The position numbers were made by a program, and so were the translations under genes. This document shows, in pieces, positions 48,784 to 60,349 of a stretch of DNA of 64,000 nt (positions are counted from its first letter, which is position 1; each line of letters begins with the position of its first letter). The stretch is from Macrococcus sp. 19Msa1099 (GTDB taxonomy: Bacteria; Bacillota; Bacilli; Staphylococcales; Staphylococcaceae). A model generated the notes under the pieces. The model saw only the letters and a program-made list of their open reading frames with translations. It did no database searches and was not told where the DNA came from. Where the stretch lies: contig CP079955.1 in the NCBI GenBank assembly GCA_019357535.2, positions 496,001 through 560,000 of the forward strand, in the 5' to 3' direction.

Positions 48784-49173
48784 ATGTCTGTAATTCAGAA
48801 GGTCATCGTGGTAGAGGGTAAGCGAGACAAGAAAAGATTACAAGAAGTATTAACGGAACCTGTACATATTATTTGCACGAATGGCACAATGGGCATCGAG
48901 AAGTTAGATGCCATGATTGAAGACTTGTATCATCATAAAGTGTATATCATGACCGACAGTGATAAAGCAGGGCGCAAGATCAGAGCGTGGTTTAAGCGTC
49001 ATTTAAGCGAAGGACATCATATTTATATCGATTCAAAGTATGGTGAGGTGAGTAATTGTCCGCTTGATTACTTAGCGAAAGTTGTCAGTCGTCATGACTT
49101 TGAAATTAAAGAACAGTTTGAATGGAAAGGTAAGTCGCAACCTTATGAGTATCAGAACGCATTTGCAATCTAA
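48784..49173 (+). CDS. Toprim-domain protein (YusF-like)
   Basis: A 129-residue small toprim protein. The catalytic Glu lies in VIVVEGKRDKKRL and the DxD motif in MTDSDKAGRK, as in RNase M5 and primases. The family is predicted to handle nucleic acids; no specific role is known to me. Its 3' end overlaps the next gene by 29 bases. In Bacillus the same pair (yusF-yusE) lies between gcvH and the methionine transporter. Confidence 0.85.
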   Translation: MSVIQKVIVVEGKRDKKRLQEVLTEPVHIICTNGTMGIEKLDAMIEDLYHHKVYIMTDSDKAGRKIRAWFKRHLSEGHHIYIDSKYGEVSNCPLDYLAKVVSRHDFEIKEQFEWKGKSQPYEYQNAFAI

Positions 49174-49456
49174 AGATCTAGAAAGAATACAAGACAATTA
49201 TATTATTTTTGGCTACACCCCTTTTTGTGGCACATGTAAACTCGCAGAAAAGATGCTGGATATCGTTAACATGTCACTGAAGCTGGATATATTAAAGCTT
49301 GATTTGAATTATTATGAATCCCTCAGTACACAGTATAAGATTTCAAGTGTACCTGTATTGCTCATCGTCAAAGACAATGAAGTCGTTGACACGATATTTC
49401 GATTTGAGTCTGTTACTTCAATATACGAAATTTTATCGAAATCTATTGACGAATAA
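49145..49456 (+). CDS. Thioredoxin-like protein (YusE-like)
   Basis: A 103-residue thioredoxin fold with TPFCGTCKLAEKML (CGTC active site) and cis-Pro loop ISSVPVLLIVKD. I start it at the ATG at 49145 inside the toprim gene, because the frame upstream of that reads through the toprim coding sequence; AAGGT lies ten bases before. The arrangement mirrors yusF-yusE of Bacillus. Confidence 0.8.
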   Translation: MSIRTHLQSKDLERIQDNYIIFGYTPFCGTCKLAEKMLDIVNMSLKLDILKLDLNYYESLSTQYKISSVPVLLIVKDNEVVDTIFRFESVTSIYEILSKSIDE

Positions 49457-49505
49457 TTCAATCTGCTTTATTATAAAAATCATTAACAAAACAATTTAAT
49501 AGTTG

Positions 49506-49665
49506 CTCTTATCAAGAGAGGTGGAGGGATGTGCCCTTTGAAGCCCGGCAACCGTCTGAAAAGAAATGGTGCCAATTCACATAAAGTGTAAACTTTAGAA
49601 GATGAGAGAGTCGAATATATCACTATGTCGTCTTTCTTATGTATTTAAGGAAGACGACTTTTTAT
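49506..49665 (+). promoter_or_regulatory. SAM-I riboswitch (S-box) with terminator
   Basis: Conserved S-box elements appear in order: CTTATCAAGAGAGGTGGAGG (49508-49527), GAAGCCCGGCAACC (about 49540-49553), AATGGTGCCAATTC (49565-49578) and GATGAGAGAG (49601-49610). A terminator stem GTCGTCTT/AAGACGAC with T run follows at 49628-49663. S-adenosylmethionine binding should terminate transcription before metN. Confidence 0.95.
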
Positions 49666-49680
49666 TTTAGGAGGATGCAC

Positions 49681-50709
49681 GTGATTAAGTTAAATAATGT
49701 TGTAAAGACTTTTACAACGAAAAAAGGTGACATCACTGCTGTAGATCGTGTTTCACTGGATATTACGCAAGGTGAAATCTATGGAATCATCGGCTTTAGT
49801 GGTGCGGGTAAAAGTACGTTAATCCGTATGTTTAACGGTTTAGAAAAACCGACGTCTGGTGAAGTGGTGGTTGATAATGATATTATCAATCAACTTGATC
49901 AGAAAACATTGAATATGAAACGCCAGAAGATCTCGATGATCTTCCAGCACTTTAACTTGTTATGGTCGCGTACAGTGTATGACAATATTGCGCTGCCACT
50001 GGAAATTGCAGGTGTTAAGAAATCAGATATCGATGGTAAGGTGAAGTCATTAATCAATCTTGTTGGACTCAATGGTCGAGAAAATGCATATCCTTCCGAA
50101 CTGTCTGGGGGTCAAAAACAGCGTGTAGGTATCGCGCGTGCACTGAGTAACGATCCGAAAGTACTGTTATGTGACGAAGCAACAAGTGCACTTGACCCTC
50201 AGACGACAGACGAAATTCTTGAACTGCTCGTTGATATCAACAAGAAGCTGAACTTAACAATCGTGCTGATTACACACGAGATGGAAGTTATCCGTAAAAT
50301 CTGCCATCGTGTCGCAGTGATGGAACACGGTAAGGTCGTTGAAGAAGGTTCAGTATTAAGTGTATTCAACAATCCACAGACGAACATTACGAAGCGCTTC
50401 GTAAAAGATGATATCTCTGACGAAGAACTGGAAGCTTCTATCAAGGAGATTAAAGCAGAGTATCCTGTAGGGGCACTGCTTCGACTTAAGTTCATCGGTT
50501 CTGCTACAGGACAGCCGATTGTCAGTCAGGTGATACAGAAGTATGGTCTGGATATGAATATTCTGGCAGGTAACGTAAAGCATACACAAGCAGGCTCATT
50601 TGGACATTTAATCGTCCATTTAACGTCGGTGAATGGTGATCTTACGAAAATTGCGGATGAACTTAAGCGTCACGGTGTAGAAGTGGAGGTAGAACAAGAT
50701 GCAAACTAG
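49681..50709 (+). CDS. metN: Methionine ABC transporter ATP-binding protein
   Basis: A 342-residue ATPase with Walker A GFSGAGKS (38-45), signature LSGGQKQRVGIARAL and Walker B VLLCDEATSALDP, and a C-terminal NIL ligand-sensing domain (about 265-342). It powers methionine uptake. The start is GTG at 49681; the ATG six bases before it is too close to AGGAGG. Its 3' end overlaps metI by 11 bases. The operon is controlled by the S-box upstream. Confidence 0.95.
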   Translation: MIKLNNVVKTFTTKKGDITAVDRVSLDITQGEIYGIIGFSGAGKSTLIRMFNGLEKPTSGEVVVDNDIINQLDQKTLNMKRQKISMIFQHFNLLWSRTVYDNIALPLEIAGVKKSDIDGKVKSLINLVGLNGRENAYPSELSGGQKQRVGIARALSNDPKVLLCDEATSALDPQTTDEILELLVDINKKLNLTIVLITHEMEVIRKICHRVAVMEHGKVVEEGSVLSVFNNPQTNITKRFVKDDISDEELEASIKEIKAEYPVGALLRLKFIGSATGQPIVSQVIQKYGLDMNILAGNVKHTQAGSFGHLIVHLTSVNGDLTKIADELKRHGVEVEVEQDAN

Positions 50710-51394
50710 TTTTTTAGATACGCTTAAAGAGATGCTGAGCTTCAAAAATGTAATTTGGGCAGATGTATGGACAGCAACGGTAGAAACGTTGCAAATGACA
50801 TTGATTGCAACCTTCTTTACATTTTTCTTCGGGTTGATTATCGGGATTATCTTATTCCTCACATCACGCAGTAACAATAAAGGAGTGCGCATCTTTTATT
50901 CCATCACTGCATTTTTAGTGAATTTATTCAGAGCGATACCATTTATCATTTTAATCTTGCTCCTGTTCCCGTTTACTAACTTAATTATGCAGACAATTAG
51001 TGGTGTAAAAGGCGCATTGCCGGCACTCATCATCGGAGCTTCACCATTTTATGCGCGACTCGTTGAAATTGCGATGAAAGAAATTGATAAGGGTGTTATT
51101 GAAGCGGTGCAGTCAATGGGTGCAAATACCTTTACATTAGTTCGTAAAGTATTGATTCCTGAAAGTTTACCGGCACTTGTGTCTGGTATTACAGTAACAG
51201 CAATCGCTTTAGTAGGGTCTACTGCCATTGCCGGGGTTATCGGTGCAGGTGGATTAGGGAACTTAGCTTATTTAGTAGGGTTCACTAGAGCACAGAATGA
51301 TGTCATCTTAGTTTCGACAGTGTTAATATTACTGCTTGTATTTGCGATACAATTTATCGGTGATATAATCACAAAACGTATTGATAAACGATAA
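50699..51394 (+). CDS. metI: Methionine ABC transporter permease
   Basis: A 231-residue inner-membrane permease with five or six transmembrane helices and the MetI-type coupling loop EAVQSMGANTFTLVRKVLIPES (core QSMGANTF). It overlaps metN and precedes metQ by 54 bases. In Bacillus it is named metP. Confidence 0.94.
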   Translation: MQTSFLDTLKEMLSFKNVIWADVWTATVETLQMTLIATFFTFFFGLIIGIILFLTSRSNNKGVRIFYSITAFLVNLFRAIPFIILILLLFPFTNLIMQTISGVKGALPALIIGASPFYARLVEIAMKEIDKGVIEAVQSMGANTFTLVRKVLIPESLPALVSGITVTAIALVGSTAIAGVIGAGGLGNLAYLVGFTRAQNDVILVSTVLILLLVFAIQFIGDIITKRIDKR

Positions 51395-51448
51395 TCAGTT
51401 CCAATGGAATTTGACTATAAATTAAATAACGGAAAGAGAGTGAATTAA

Positions 51449-52273
51449 ATGAAAAAGTTTATATCATTATTATTCGTAGCTACATTAGTACTTGTACTTG
51501 CAGCTTGTGGAGACAACGAAAAGAAAGCTTCTAAAGAAGACGATAAGACGATTACTGTCGGCGCTTCACCAGCACCGCATGCGGAATTACTTGAACAAGT
51601 TAAACCAGTATTAGAAAAAGAAGGCTATACTTTAAAGATTAAGACAATCAATGACTACACAACTCCGAACCGTTTCTTAGATGCAGGTGAGCTTGATGCA
51701 AACTTCTTCCAGCATACACCATACTTAGACACTGAGAAGAAAGCAAAAGGATATAAAATTGAATCAGCAGGTAACATCCATATCGAACCGATGGCTATCT
51801 ACTCAAAGAAATATAAATCATTAAAAGAGCTTCCAGAAAACGCTGAAGTATTTGTATCAAATAACCCAGCTGAAGAAGGGCGTTTCTTATCATTCTTTAC
51901 TGAAGCTGGATTAATCACATTGAACGATGGCGTAGATCCAGTAAAAGCTACGTTTAAAGATATTAAAGAAAATAAGAAGAACATTAAATTCAACAACAAG
52001 CAAAGTGCTGAATTCTTACCGAAATCATATAACAATGGTGAAGGTGATGCAGTGATCATTAACTCTAACTTTGCACTTGAAAATAAACTGAATCCATTAA
52101 AAGATTCAATTGCGATTGAAAAGAGTGATTCACCTTACGCAAACTTGATCGCGGTACAAGAAGGACACAAAGGTGATGCTAAAATTAAAGCTTTAGTGAA
52201 AGCATTACAATCTAAAGAAACACAAGATTTTATCAATAAAAAATATAATGGTGCTGTAATCCCGGCGAAATAA
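51449..52273 (+). CDS. metQ: Methionine-binding lipoprotein
   Basis: A 274-residue NlpA/MetQ-family solute-binding lipoprotein. Signal peptide with lipobox LAAC (lipidated Cys 20); then ITVGASPAPHAELLEQVKPVL (core GASPAPHAE), NFFQHTPYLD and a C-terminal region typical of MetQ. It is the surface receptor for the MetNI importer; terminator downstream. Confidence 0.95.
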   Translation: MKKFISLLFVATLVLVLAACGDNEKKASKEDDKTITVGASPAPHAELLEQVKPVLEKEGYTLKIKTINDYTTPNRFLDAGELDANFFQHTPYLDTEKKAKGYKIESAGNIHIEPMAIYSKKYKSLKELPENAEVFVSNNPAEEGRFLSFFTEAGLITLNDGVDPVKATFKDIKENKKNIKFNNKQSAEFLPKSYNNGEGDAVIINSNFALENKLNPLKDSIAIEKSDSPYANLIAVQEGHKGDAKIKALVKALQSKETQDFINKKYNGAVIPAK

Positions 52274-52280
52274 TATTAGA

Positions 52281-52318
52281 AAAGATGAATGTTCCTATAG
52301 GAATATTCATCTTTTTTT
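52281..52318 (+). terminator. Terminator of metNIQ
   Basis: AAAGATGAATGTTCC pairs with GGAATATTCATCTTT (one mismatch) and is followed by a T run. Confidence 0.9.
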
Positions 52319-52461
52319 ATTATTTAATCTCATTTAATTCATATTCGTTCTCAATTACGTTATAATTAAAACTGTGATTTATGTCATAGGCCTTTGACCT
52401 TAGATTAAAATTATTATAAACTAGATGAGATGAAAATTTTATATAAATGGAGGACATCAAT

Positions 52462-53238
52462 ATGGTATCAGTATTAGAAATTAAAGATTTACACGTTGAG
52501 ATAGAAGGTAAGGAAATTTTAAAAGGTGTGAACCTGACAATTAAGCAAAATGAAATACATGCAATCATGGGTCCTAACGGTACAGGTAAATCAACTTTAT
52601 CTGCTGCAATCATGGGTCATCCGAAATATACAGTGACTCAAGGTGAAGTATTACTTGATGGTGAGAACGTATTAGAGATGGAAGTTGACGAACGTGCGCA
52701 AGCAGGTCTTTTCTTAGCAATGCAGTATCCATCAGAAATTTCAGGTGTGACAAACGCGGACTTCTTACGTTCAGCAATTAATGCAAAACGTGAGGAAGGT
52801 AAGGAAATCAACTTAATGCAATTTATCAAGAAATTAGATAAAAACATGGAGTTCTTAGAAATGGATCTTGATATGGCACAACGTTATTTAAACGAAGGAT
52901 TCTCTGGTGGGGAAAAGAAACGTAACGAAATTCTTCAGTTAATGATGTTAGAACCTAAATTCGCGATTTTAGATGAAATTGACTCAGGTTTAGATATCGA
53001 TGCGCTTAAAGTTGTATCAAAAGGAATCAACGAGATGCGCGGAGAAAACTTCGGCTGCTTAATTATCACGCATTACCAACGTCTATTAAACTATATTACT
53101 CCAGACCACGTTCACGTAATGATGCAAGGTCGCGTTGTAAAATCAGGTGGAGAAGAACTTGCACAACGTCTTGAAAAAGAAGGATACGACTGGATTAAAC
53201 AAGAGTTAGATATTCAAGATGAAACTGTAGACGCATAA
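52462..53238 (+). CDS. sufC: Fe-S cluster assembly ATPase SufC
   Basis: A 258-residue ABC-type ATPase with GPNGTGKS (37-44), [13 protein letters not shown] and [16 protein letters not shown], all SufC-typical. It forms the SufBCD scaffold on which Fe-S clusters are built. The ATG at 52462 follows TGGAGG. It opens the sufCDSUB operon. Confidence 0.96.
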   Translation: MVSVLEIKDLHVEIEGKEILKGVNLTIKQNEIHAIMGPNGTGKSTLSAAIMGHPKYTVTQGEVLLDGENVLEMEVDERAQAGLFLAMQYPSEISGVTNADFLRSAINAKREEGKEINLMQFIKKLDKNMEFLEMDLDMAQRYLNEGFSGGEKKRNEILQLMMLEPKFAILDEIDSGLDIDALKVVSKGINEMRGENFGCLIITHYQRLLNYITPDHVHVMMQGRVVKSGGEELAQRLEKEGYDWIKQELDIQDETVDA

Positions 53239-53268
53239 ACCTGATTAAACATATAGGAGGATATATTC

Positions 53269-54573
53269 ATGAGCAATACGATAGATTTTACACAAGAAAT
53301 ATTAACGGATCTTTCAGCAGCACGTAAAGAACCATCATGGATGCAAAATTTACGTCAAGATGCACTTAATAAATTAAATACAATCGAAATGCCAAAGCCA
53401 GATAAAACGAAACTGGATAAATGGAATTTCGATGTGCATCATAAAGTAGTAGAAAGCGAAACTTTTACGTCTAAAGAAGCGTTACCTGAATCTGTTAAAG
53501 CATTAATCGATTTAGAGAACACGCATAACTTAATTGTTCAACATAACAACACACCTGCGTTCATTGAAATTGAGGAGAAACTTCAATCTCAAGGTGTTAT
53601 CATTACCGATATACAAACAGCGCTTACAGAACACGGTGAACTTGTAGAGCAATATTATATGACAGATGCTGTTAAAGTTGATGAGCATCGTTTAACGGCT
53701 CTTCATGCCGCTATGATGAATGGTGGATTATTTATCTATGTGCCACGTAACGTCGTTATTGAACATCCTGTTCAATACATCGTGCTACACGATAATGAAG
53801 ATGCGAACCTGTTCAACCACGTTATAATCGTAGCTGAAGAAAGTTCAGAAGTAACATACGTTGAAAATTACTTATCTGGTGTTACATCAGCTAAAGGTCA
53901 CCTTAACATCATTTCAGAAGTTATCGCTAAAGATAATGCGAAAGTAAACTACGGTGCAGTAGACTTCTTGAATAAAGATTTAGTTGGACATGTCATTCGT
54001 CGTGGTATTGCAAGTCGTGACGCAGTTATTGACTGGGCACTAGGATTGATGAATGATGGTGATACGATTCATGATAATACGACTTACTTAATGGGAGATG
54101 ACTCTAAGAGCCACCTTAAAATTGTAGTTGTTGGTCGCGGTTCACAAAAATTAAACTTTACATCACAAATTATTCAGTACGGCAAACGTTCTGAGGGTCA
54201 TATTTTAAAACATGGTGTAATGAAAGACAGCGCATCATCTATCTTTAACGGTATCGGACACATTAAACACGGTGGAACGAAAGCGGATGCACAACAAGAA
54301 TCACGTGTATTAATGCTCTCTGAGAAAGCCCGTGGAGATGCAAATCCAATTCTATTAATTGATGAAGATGATGTAACAGCAGGACACGCGGCATCTGTTG
54401 GTCGTGTTGATCCGCTGCAACTCTTCTACTTGATGAGTCGAGGTATTTCTAAACAAGAAGCAGAGCGTCTCGTAATTCATGGATTCTTAGCGCCTGTTGT
54501 TAATGCATTACCGATTGAAGCAGTTAAGAAACAATTAACAGAAGTAATTGAGTCTAAAGTTACTGGTAAATAA
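53269..54573 (+). CDS. sufD: Fe-S cluster assembly protein SufD
   Basis: A 434-residue beta-helix protein of the SufB/SufD family. The C-terminal part shows SIFNGIGHIKHGGTKADAQQESRVL (core GIGHIKHGGTKADAQQ), DEDDVTAGHAASVGRVD and [17 protein letters not shown]. It partners SufB and SufC. AGGAGG precedes the ATG. Confidence 0.95.
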   Translation: MSNTIDFTQEILTDLSAARKEPSWMQNLRQDALNKLNTIEMPKPDKTKLDKWNFDVHHKVVESETFTSKEALPESVKALIDLENTHNLIVQHNNTPAFIEIEEKLQSQGVIITDIQTALTEHGELVEQYYMTDAVKVDEHRLTALHAAMMNGGLFIYVPRNVVIEHPVQYIVLHDNEDANLFNHVIIVAEESSEVTYVENYLSGVTSAKGHLNIISEVIAKDNAKVNYGAVDFLNKDLVGHVIRRGIASRDAVIDWALGLMNDGDTIHDNTTYLMGDDSKSHLKIVVVGRGSQKLNFTSQIIQYGKRSEGHILKHGVMKDSASSIFNGIGHIKHGGTKADAQQESRVLMLSEKARGDANPILLIDEDDVTAGHAASVGRVDPLQLFYLMSRGISKQEAERLVIHGFLAPVVNALPIEAVKKQLTEVIESKVTGK

Positions 54574-56287
<1,714 letters not shown>

Positions 56288-56307
56288 AATAAAAGGAGTG
56301 ACGTCAA

Positions 56308-57705
56308 TTGGCTAAAAAAGCACCTGAAGTTGGAGATTACAAATATGGTTTCCACGATAAAGACGTATCGATTTTCCGTTCAGAAAGAGGATTAACAGAG
56401 GATATTGTACGTGAAATTTCAAAGATGAAAGAAGAACCACAGTGGATGCTAGATTTCCGCTTAAAATCATTAAAGCAGTTCTATAAGATGCCAATGCCTA
56501 CATGGGGTGGAGATCTATCAGAACTTAACTTCGATGAAATTACGTATTACGTAAAACCATCTGAACATACAGAGCGTTCATGGGATGAAGTACCTGAAGA
56601 AATTAAACAGACATTTGATAAATTAGGTATTCCAGAAGCTGAACAGAAGTATCTTGCAGGGGTATCAGCACAATATGAATCAGAAGTTGTATATCACAAT
56701 ATGCAAGAAGACCTTGAAGACCAAGGGATTATCTTTAAAGATACAGATTCAGCATTACGTGAAAACGAAGATATCTTTAAAGAACACTTTGCGTCAGTAA
56801 TTCCACCTGCAGATAATAAGTTCTCTGCATTAAACTCAGCAGTATGGTCTGGTGGATCGTTTATCTATGTACCTAAAAACGTTAAACTTGAAACGCCGCT
56901 ACAAGCTTACTTCCGTATTAACTCTGAAAATATGGGACAATTTGAACGTACATTAATCATTGTTGACGAAGGGGCAAGTGTACATTACGTTGAAGGTTGT
57001 ACAGCACCCGTTTATACGACGAATTCATTGCACTCAGCAGTCGTTGAAATTATCGTTAAAAAAGATGCTTACTGCCGTTATACAACAATTCAAAACTGGG
57101 CGAACAACGTATTCAACTTAGTTACGAAACGTACTTTCGTCTATGAGAATGGAACGATGGAATGGATTGATGGGAACATCGGTTCTAAACTTACGATGAA
57201 ATATCCAGCATGTTACCTACTAGGTGAAGGTGCACGTGGTATGACATTATCTATTGCTTTAGCAGGTAAAGGACAAGTTCAGGATGCTGGAGCGAAGATG
57301 ATGCATATGGCACCGAATACTTCTTCTACAATTGTTTCGAAATCAATTTCAAAACAAGGTGGTAAAGTAGTATACCGTGGTATCGTTCACTTCGGACGTA
57401 AAGCGACGGGTGCACGTTCAAACATCGAATGTGATACATTAATTATGGATAACGAGTCAACATCAGATACAATTCCATATAATGAAATGTTAAACGATAA
57501 CATTTCATTAGAGCATGAAGCTAAAGTTTCAAAAGTATCTGAAGAACAACTATTCTATTTAATGAGTCGTGGTATATCTGAAGAAGAAGCGACTGAAATG
57601 ATCGTAATGGGCTTCATTGAGCCATTCACGAAAGAATTACCGATGGAATATGCAGTTGAGATGAACCGTTTGATCAAGTTTGAGATGGAAGGCTCGATTG
57701 GATAA
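56308..57705 (+). CDS. sufB: Fe-S cluster assembly scaffold SufB
   Basis: A 465-residue beta-helix scaffold protein. SufB-typical segments include [10 protein letters not shown]-like [10 protein letters not shown] near the start, [28 protein letters not shown], the Cys-containing [12 protein letters not shown] and the [23 protein letters not shown] end (core [13 protein letters not shown]). The start is TTG at 56308 after AAAGGAGTG. It closes the operon. Confidence 0.96.
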   Translation: MAKKAPEVGDYKYGFHDKDVSIFRSERGLTEDIVREISKMKEEPQWMLDFRLKSLKQFYKMPMPTWGGDLSELNFDEITYYVKPSEHTERSWDEVPEEIKQTFDKLGIPEAEQKYLAGVSAQYESEVVYHNMQEDLEDQGIIFKDTDSALRENEDIFKEHFASVIPPADNKFSALNSAVWSGGSFIYVPKNVKLETPLQAYFRINSENMGQFERTLIIVDEGASVHYVEGCTAPVYTTNSLHSAVVEIIVKKDAYCRYTTIQNWANNVFNLVTKRTFVYENGTMEWIDGNIGSKLTMKYPACYLLGEGARGMTLSIALAGKGQVQDAGAKMMHMAPNTSSTIVSKSISKQGGKVVYRGIVHFGRKATGARSNIECDTLIMDNESTSDTIPYNEMLNDNISLEHEAKVSKVSEEQLFYLMSRGISEEEATEMIVMGFIEPFTKELPMEYAVEMNRLIKFEMEGSIG

Positions 57706-57716
57706 TCTTCACATAT

Positions 57717-57746
57717 AAAAAGATTGGGGTAACCCAATCTTTTTTA
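57717..57746 (+). terminator. Terminator of the suf operon
   Basis: AAAAGATTGGG-gtaa-CCCAATCTTTT and further T residues. Confidence 0.92.
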
Positions 57747-57821
57747 TTTTTTCTAATTATCTATAGATTTTAAATGGAAGTTATTATAAGATTTTAATGT
57801 TGATATCACGGAGGTGGGCAA

Positions 57822-58748
57822 ATGATTACTACATATATTAATTCAGAAGAAGGCACAATTATTAAAACAGAGAAGTATCAACTGAATAACTGGGTTAATC
57901 TTGTCATGCCTTCCCGTGAAGAAATGGAAGAAGTTGCTGAAGCATTTGAAGTTCCTATAGAGTTTCTCGAGGATCCACTTGATCCAGAGGAAGGGGCACG
58001 TATAGAATATGATGAAGATTCTAACAGTACATTAGTGATAACGGATTTTCCGGTACTGGATAAGAATATAAGGCAGACAGAATCGTATATTACAGTGCCT
58101 ATCGGTATCATATTAAGCAAAGGTTATATTATAACGATTTGTTCAAGAGAAAACGATCTATTCAATAAGATTGTGAATCTGACCTTTGATCTTCGGATGA
58201 AATCTCGATTCTTGCTAGAAGTGATGCTTACAGTTGCAACGAAATATAATAACACATTGAAGAAGATAAATCGTGAGCGTATTAAGATTGAAGCAAACTT
58301 AAGACACTCCTTAACGAATAAGCAGCTGTATGAATTAATGGAGATTGAGAAAAGTTTAGTCTATTTCTTGACGTCACTTACTGCAAATGGAGATACGATA
58401 AAAAAAATATTCAGATCACGTTCACTTAAACTTTACGAAGAAGATAAAGAATTGCTAGAAGATTTAATGATTGAGAATACACAGGCCTTAAATACGACAG
58501 AGCTTTATACACGCATATTAGAAAGTATTACAGGATCTTATTCATCATTAATTGCGAATGAAATGAATAATATTATGCGGATATTAACACTGTTTACAGT
58601 ATTTTTAACGCTTCCGACACTTGTGTTCAGCTTCTTCGGAATGAATGTAGATTTACCGAAACTAACTTGGTATGGAACAATTGGTGTGGCATTAACGTTA
58701 ATGCTTGTAACGTTTATCACACTCTATAAAAGGAAAATGTTTAAATAA
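57822..58748 (+). CDS. CorA-type divalent metal transporter
   Basis: A 308-residue protein with a long cytoplasmic N-terminal domain, coiled helices and two C-terminal transmembrane segments. The channel signature GMN is at 273-275 (FFGMNVDLP). The family moves Mg2+ or other divalent cations; the periplasmic loop here (VDLPKLTWYG) differs from the classic MPEL loop, so the substrate is open. GGAGGTG precedes the ATG. Confidence 0.85.
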   Translation: MITTYINSEEGTIIKTEKYQLNNWVNLVMPSREEMEEVAEAFEVPIEFLEDPLDPEEGARIEYDEDSNSTLVITDFPVLDKNIRQTESYITVPIGIILSKGYIITICSRENDLFNKIVNLTFDLRMKSRFLLEVMLTVATKYNNTLKKINRERIKIEANLRHSLTNKQLYELMEIEKSLVYFLTSLTANGDTIKKIFRSRSLKLYEEDKELLEDLMIENTQALNTTELYTRILESITGSYSSLIANEMNNIMRILTLFTVFLTLPTLVFSFFGMNVDLPKLTWYGTIGVALTLMLVTFITLYKRKMFK

Positions 58749-58780
58749 AAGGTCGAGACTCTATGTCTCGACCTTTTATA
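58745..58780. terminator. Bidirectional terminator
   Basis: ATAAAAGGTCGAGAC pairs with GTCTCGACCTTTTAT between the convergent corA-like and fetB-like genes. Confidence 0.92.
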
Positions 58781-58802
58781 AATTCTGCATAAGCAATATA
58801 GA

Positions 58803-59564
58803 TTACGATTTTGAATATTTGCCTATGTATTGCTCACGGTCATTAAATAAGGTTGGATAGCTTAAGAATCCGACAAGGACACTTGATAACGTTGCTGCAG
58901 TCATTAACAGGAAGATTATTATAAGCTGTAGCTGTGCGGCAACAAGAGGATCAGCTCCCCCGATAATCTGGCCACTCATCATACCAGGAAGCTGAACGAG
59001 TCCCATCGTCTTTGTGCTTTCGATTGTTGGTATCATCGAATTTTTAATGCTTGTCATCAATACTCTGTGAATTGCTTGTTTTGGAGTACCCCCAAGTGAC
59101 AGGATTAATTCAATCTGTTCGTCATTCTGGTCCAATTCACTTAAGAAACGATTTAAGAATAAAAGTGAAAGCACCATCGCATTACCAATCATCATTCCAC
59201 TGATCGGTATAACATATCTTGGTTCAAATGGAATAATACGAAATCCCGTCAGAATACCGATTGTCAATACTTCCACAACGATAAGCGTAAGGACAATTTT
59301 CCAGGTGATTCCTCTGATTCCTTGTCCTTTTTTAATGATGTTCTGAGTTGCTGCTACGATCATAAGTAAGATCATTAAAAACATATAAATAGGATGATTG
59401 CCTTCAAAGACAAAGGTCAATATATATCCTACAATCATCAGCTGGATTGTACTTCGTACTGCAGCGATGATAACATCTTTCTCAAGACCTAGCTTGAGCA
59501 CAGCGCTCATCACTAACGGTATAATTACAAATATAAATGCGAGTGAAATTTGAAAAAGTGTCAT
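58803..59564 (-). CDS. fetB: FetB-family ABC permease (UPF0014)
   Basis: A 253-residue integral membrane protein with about seven transmembrane segments. The UPF0014/YbbM motifs RSTIQLMIVGYIL, PISGMMIGNAM and GLVQLPGMMSGQIIGGADP (core QLPGMMSGQI) are clear. In E. coli FetAB is linked to iron export and peroxide resistance; the substrate here is inferred. Its start overlaps the ATPase stop by four bases (ATGA). Confidence 0.87.
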   Translation of the reverse strand: MTLFQISLAFIFVIIPLVMSAVLKLGLEKDVIIAAVRSTIQLMIVGYILTFVFEGNHPIYMFLMILLMIVAATQNIIKKGQGIRGITWKIVLTLIVVEVLTIGILTGFRIIPFEPRYVIPISGMMIGNAMVLSLLFLNRFLSELDQNDEQIELILSLGGTPKQAIHRVLMTSIKNSMIPTIESTKTMGLVQLPGMMSGQIIGGADPLVAAQLQLIIIFLLMTAATLSSVLVGFLSYPTLFNDREQYIGKYSKS

Positions 59565-60277
59565 TCTATTTCTCCTTTCAAGAATGCTTTTAATACAGGA
59601 TGTTCTGTCGTTTCTAGTTCTGAAGAATGGCCTGCTACGATAAATTGTCCATCCTTTAACATACAGTAATCATCTGTGATGCGTTTTGCCTGTTCTACAT
59701 CATGCGTAATCCATATAATGGTCACACCGAACTGAACACAGATTTTGCGTATGAGGGCTTCTGCTTCCTTGACGCTTCTTGGATCCAGACTAGACGTAAT
59801 CTCATCCAGTAATAATACTTCCGGTTGATTAACAAGCGTTCTGGCAATCGATAGACGTTGCCTTTGTCCGCCAGATAATGATTTAACATCAGTCGTTAGC
59901 TCCGTTGTCTCCAGATTTACCTGATCCAGCAGTTCCATTGCTTTATGTTCATCAAGCGTGTCCCCGAAAATCGAGCGCGGTAGATTAAGGTTGTCATATA
60001 CTGTCCCTTGAATCATCGGTGCGCTTTGAAGTGCCATTCCAATCTGCTGCTTCAGCTTGATAAGGTCGAATGATTGAATCTCTTTTTCACCGATATAGAT
60101 ATTACCGGAATCCGGACTTCTCAGACCATTGATCAGTTTCAGCAATGTTGTTTTGCCCGCTCCAGAGGGTCCGATAAGTGCTGTAATCTTACCTGAATGA
60201 AAGGTTGTCGTAATGTCTTTTAAGATTTGTTTATTATCAACAGAAAAGTTGATATGTTCTAATTTGATATCAGTCAT
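59561..60277 (-). CDS. fetA: FetA-family ABC ATP-binding protein
   Basis: A 238-residue ABC ATPase with Walker A GPSGAGKTT, signature LSGGQRQRLSIARTL and Walker B VLLLDEITSSLDP. It is paired with the FetB-type permease by a four-base overlap. AAGGAG precedes the ATG. The gene pair is divergent from the DUF72 gene. Confidence 0.87.
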   Translation of the reverse strand: MTDIKLEHINFSVDNKQILKDITTTFHSGKITALIGPSGAGKTTLLKLINGLRSPDSGNIYIGEKEIQSFDLIKLKQQIGMALQSAPMIQGTVYDNLNLPRSIFGDTLDEHKAMELLDQVNLETTELTTDVKSLSGGQRQRLSIARTLVNQPEVLLLDEITSSLDPRSVKEAEALIRKICVQFGVTIIWITHDVEQAKRITDDYCMLKDGQFIVAGHSSELETTEHPVLKAFLKGEIE

Positions 60278-60349
60278 AAGTGCTCCTTCTTAGTTCAGTT
60301 TTCTCATCGTTTTCCTTACTTTATGATAAGATTGTAAATGGGTGATGAT

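Noticed and set aside
49639-49680. Upstream extension of metN through the riboswitch terminator
   Set aside because: The open frame runs into the S-box terminator and the ribosome binding site; GTG at 49681 fits the family N-terminus.
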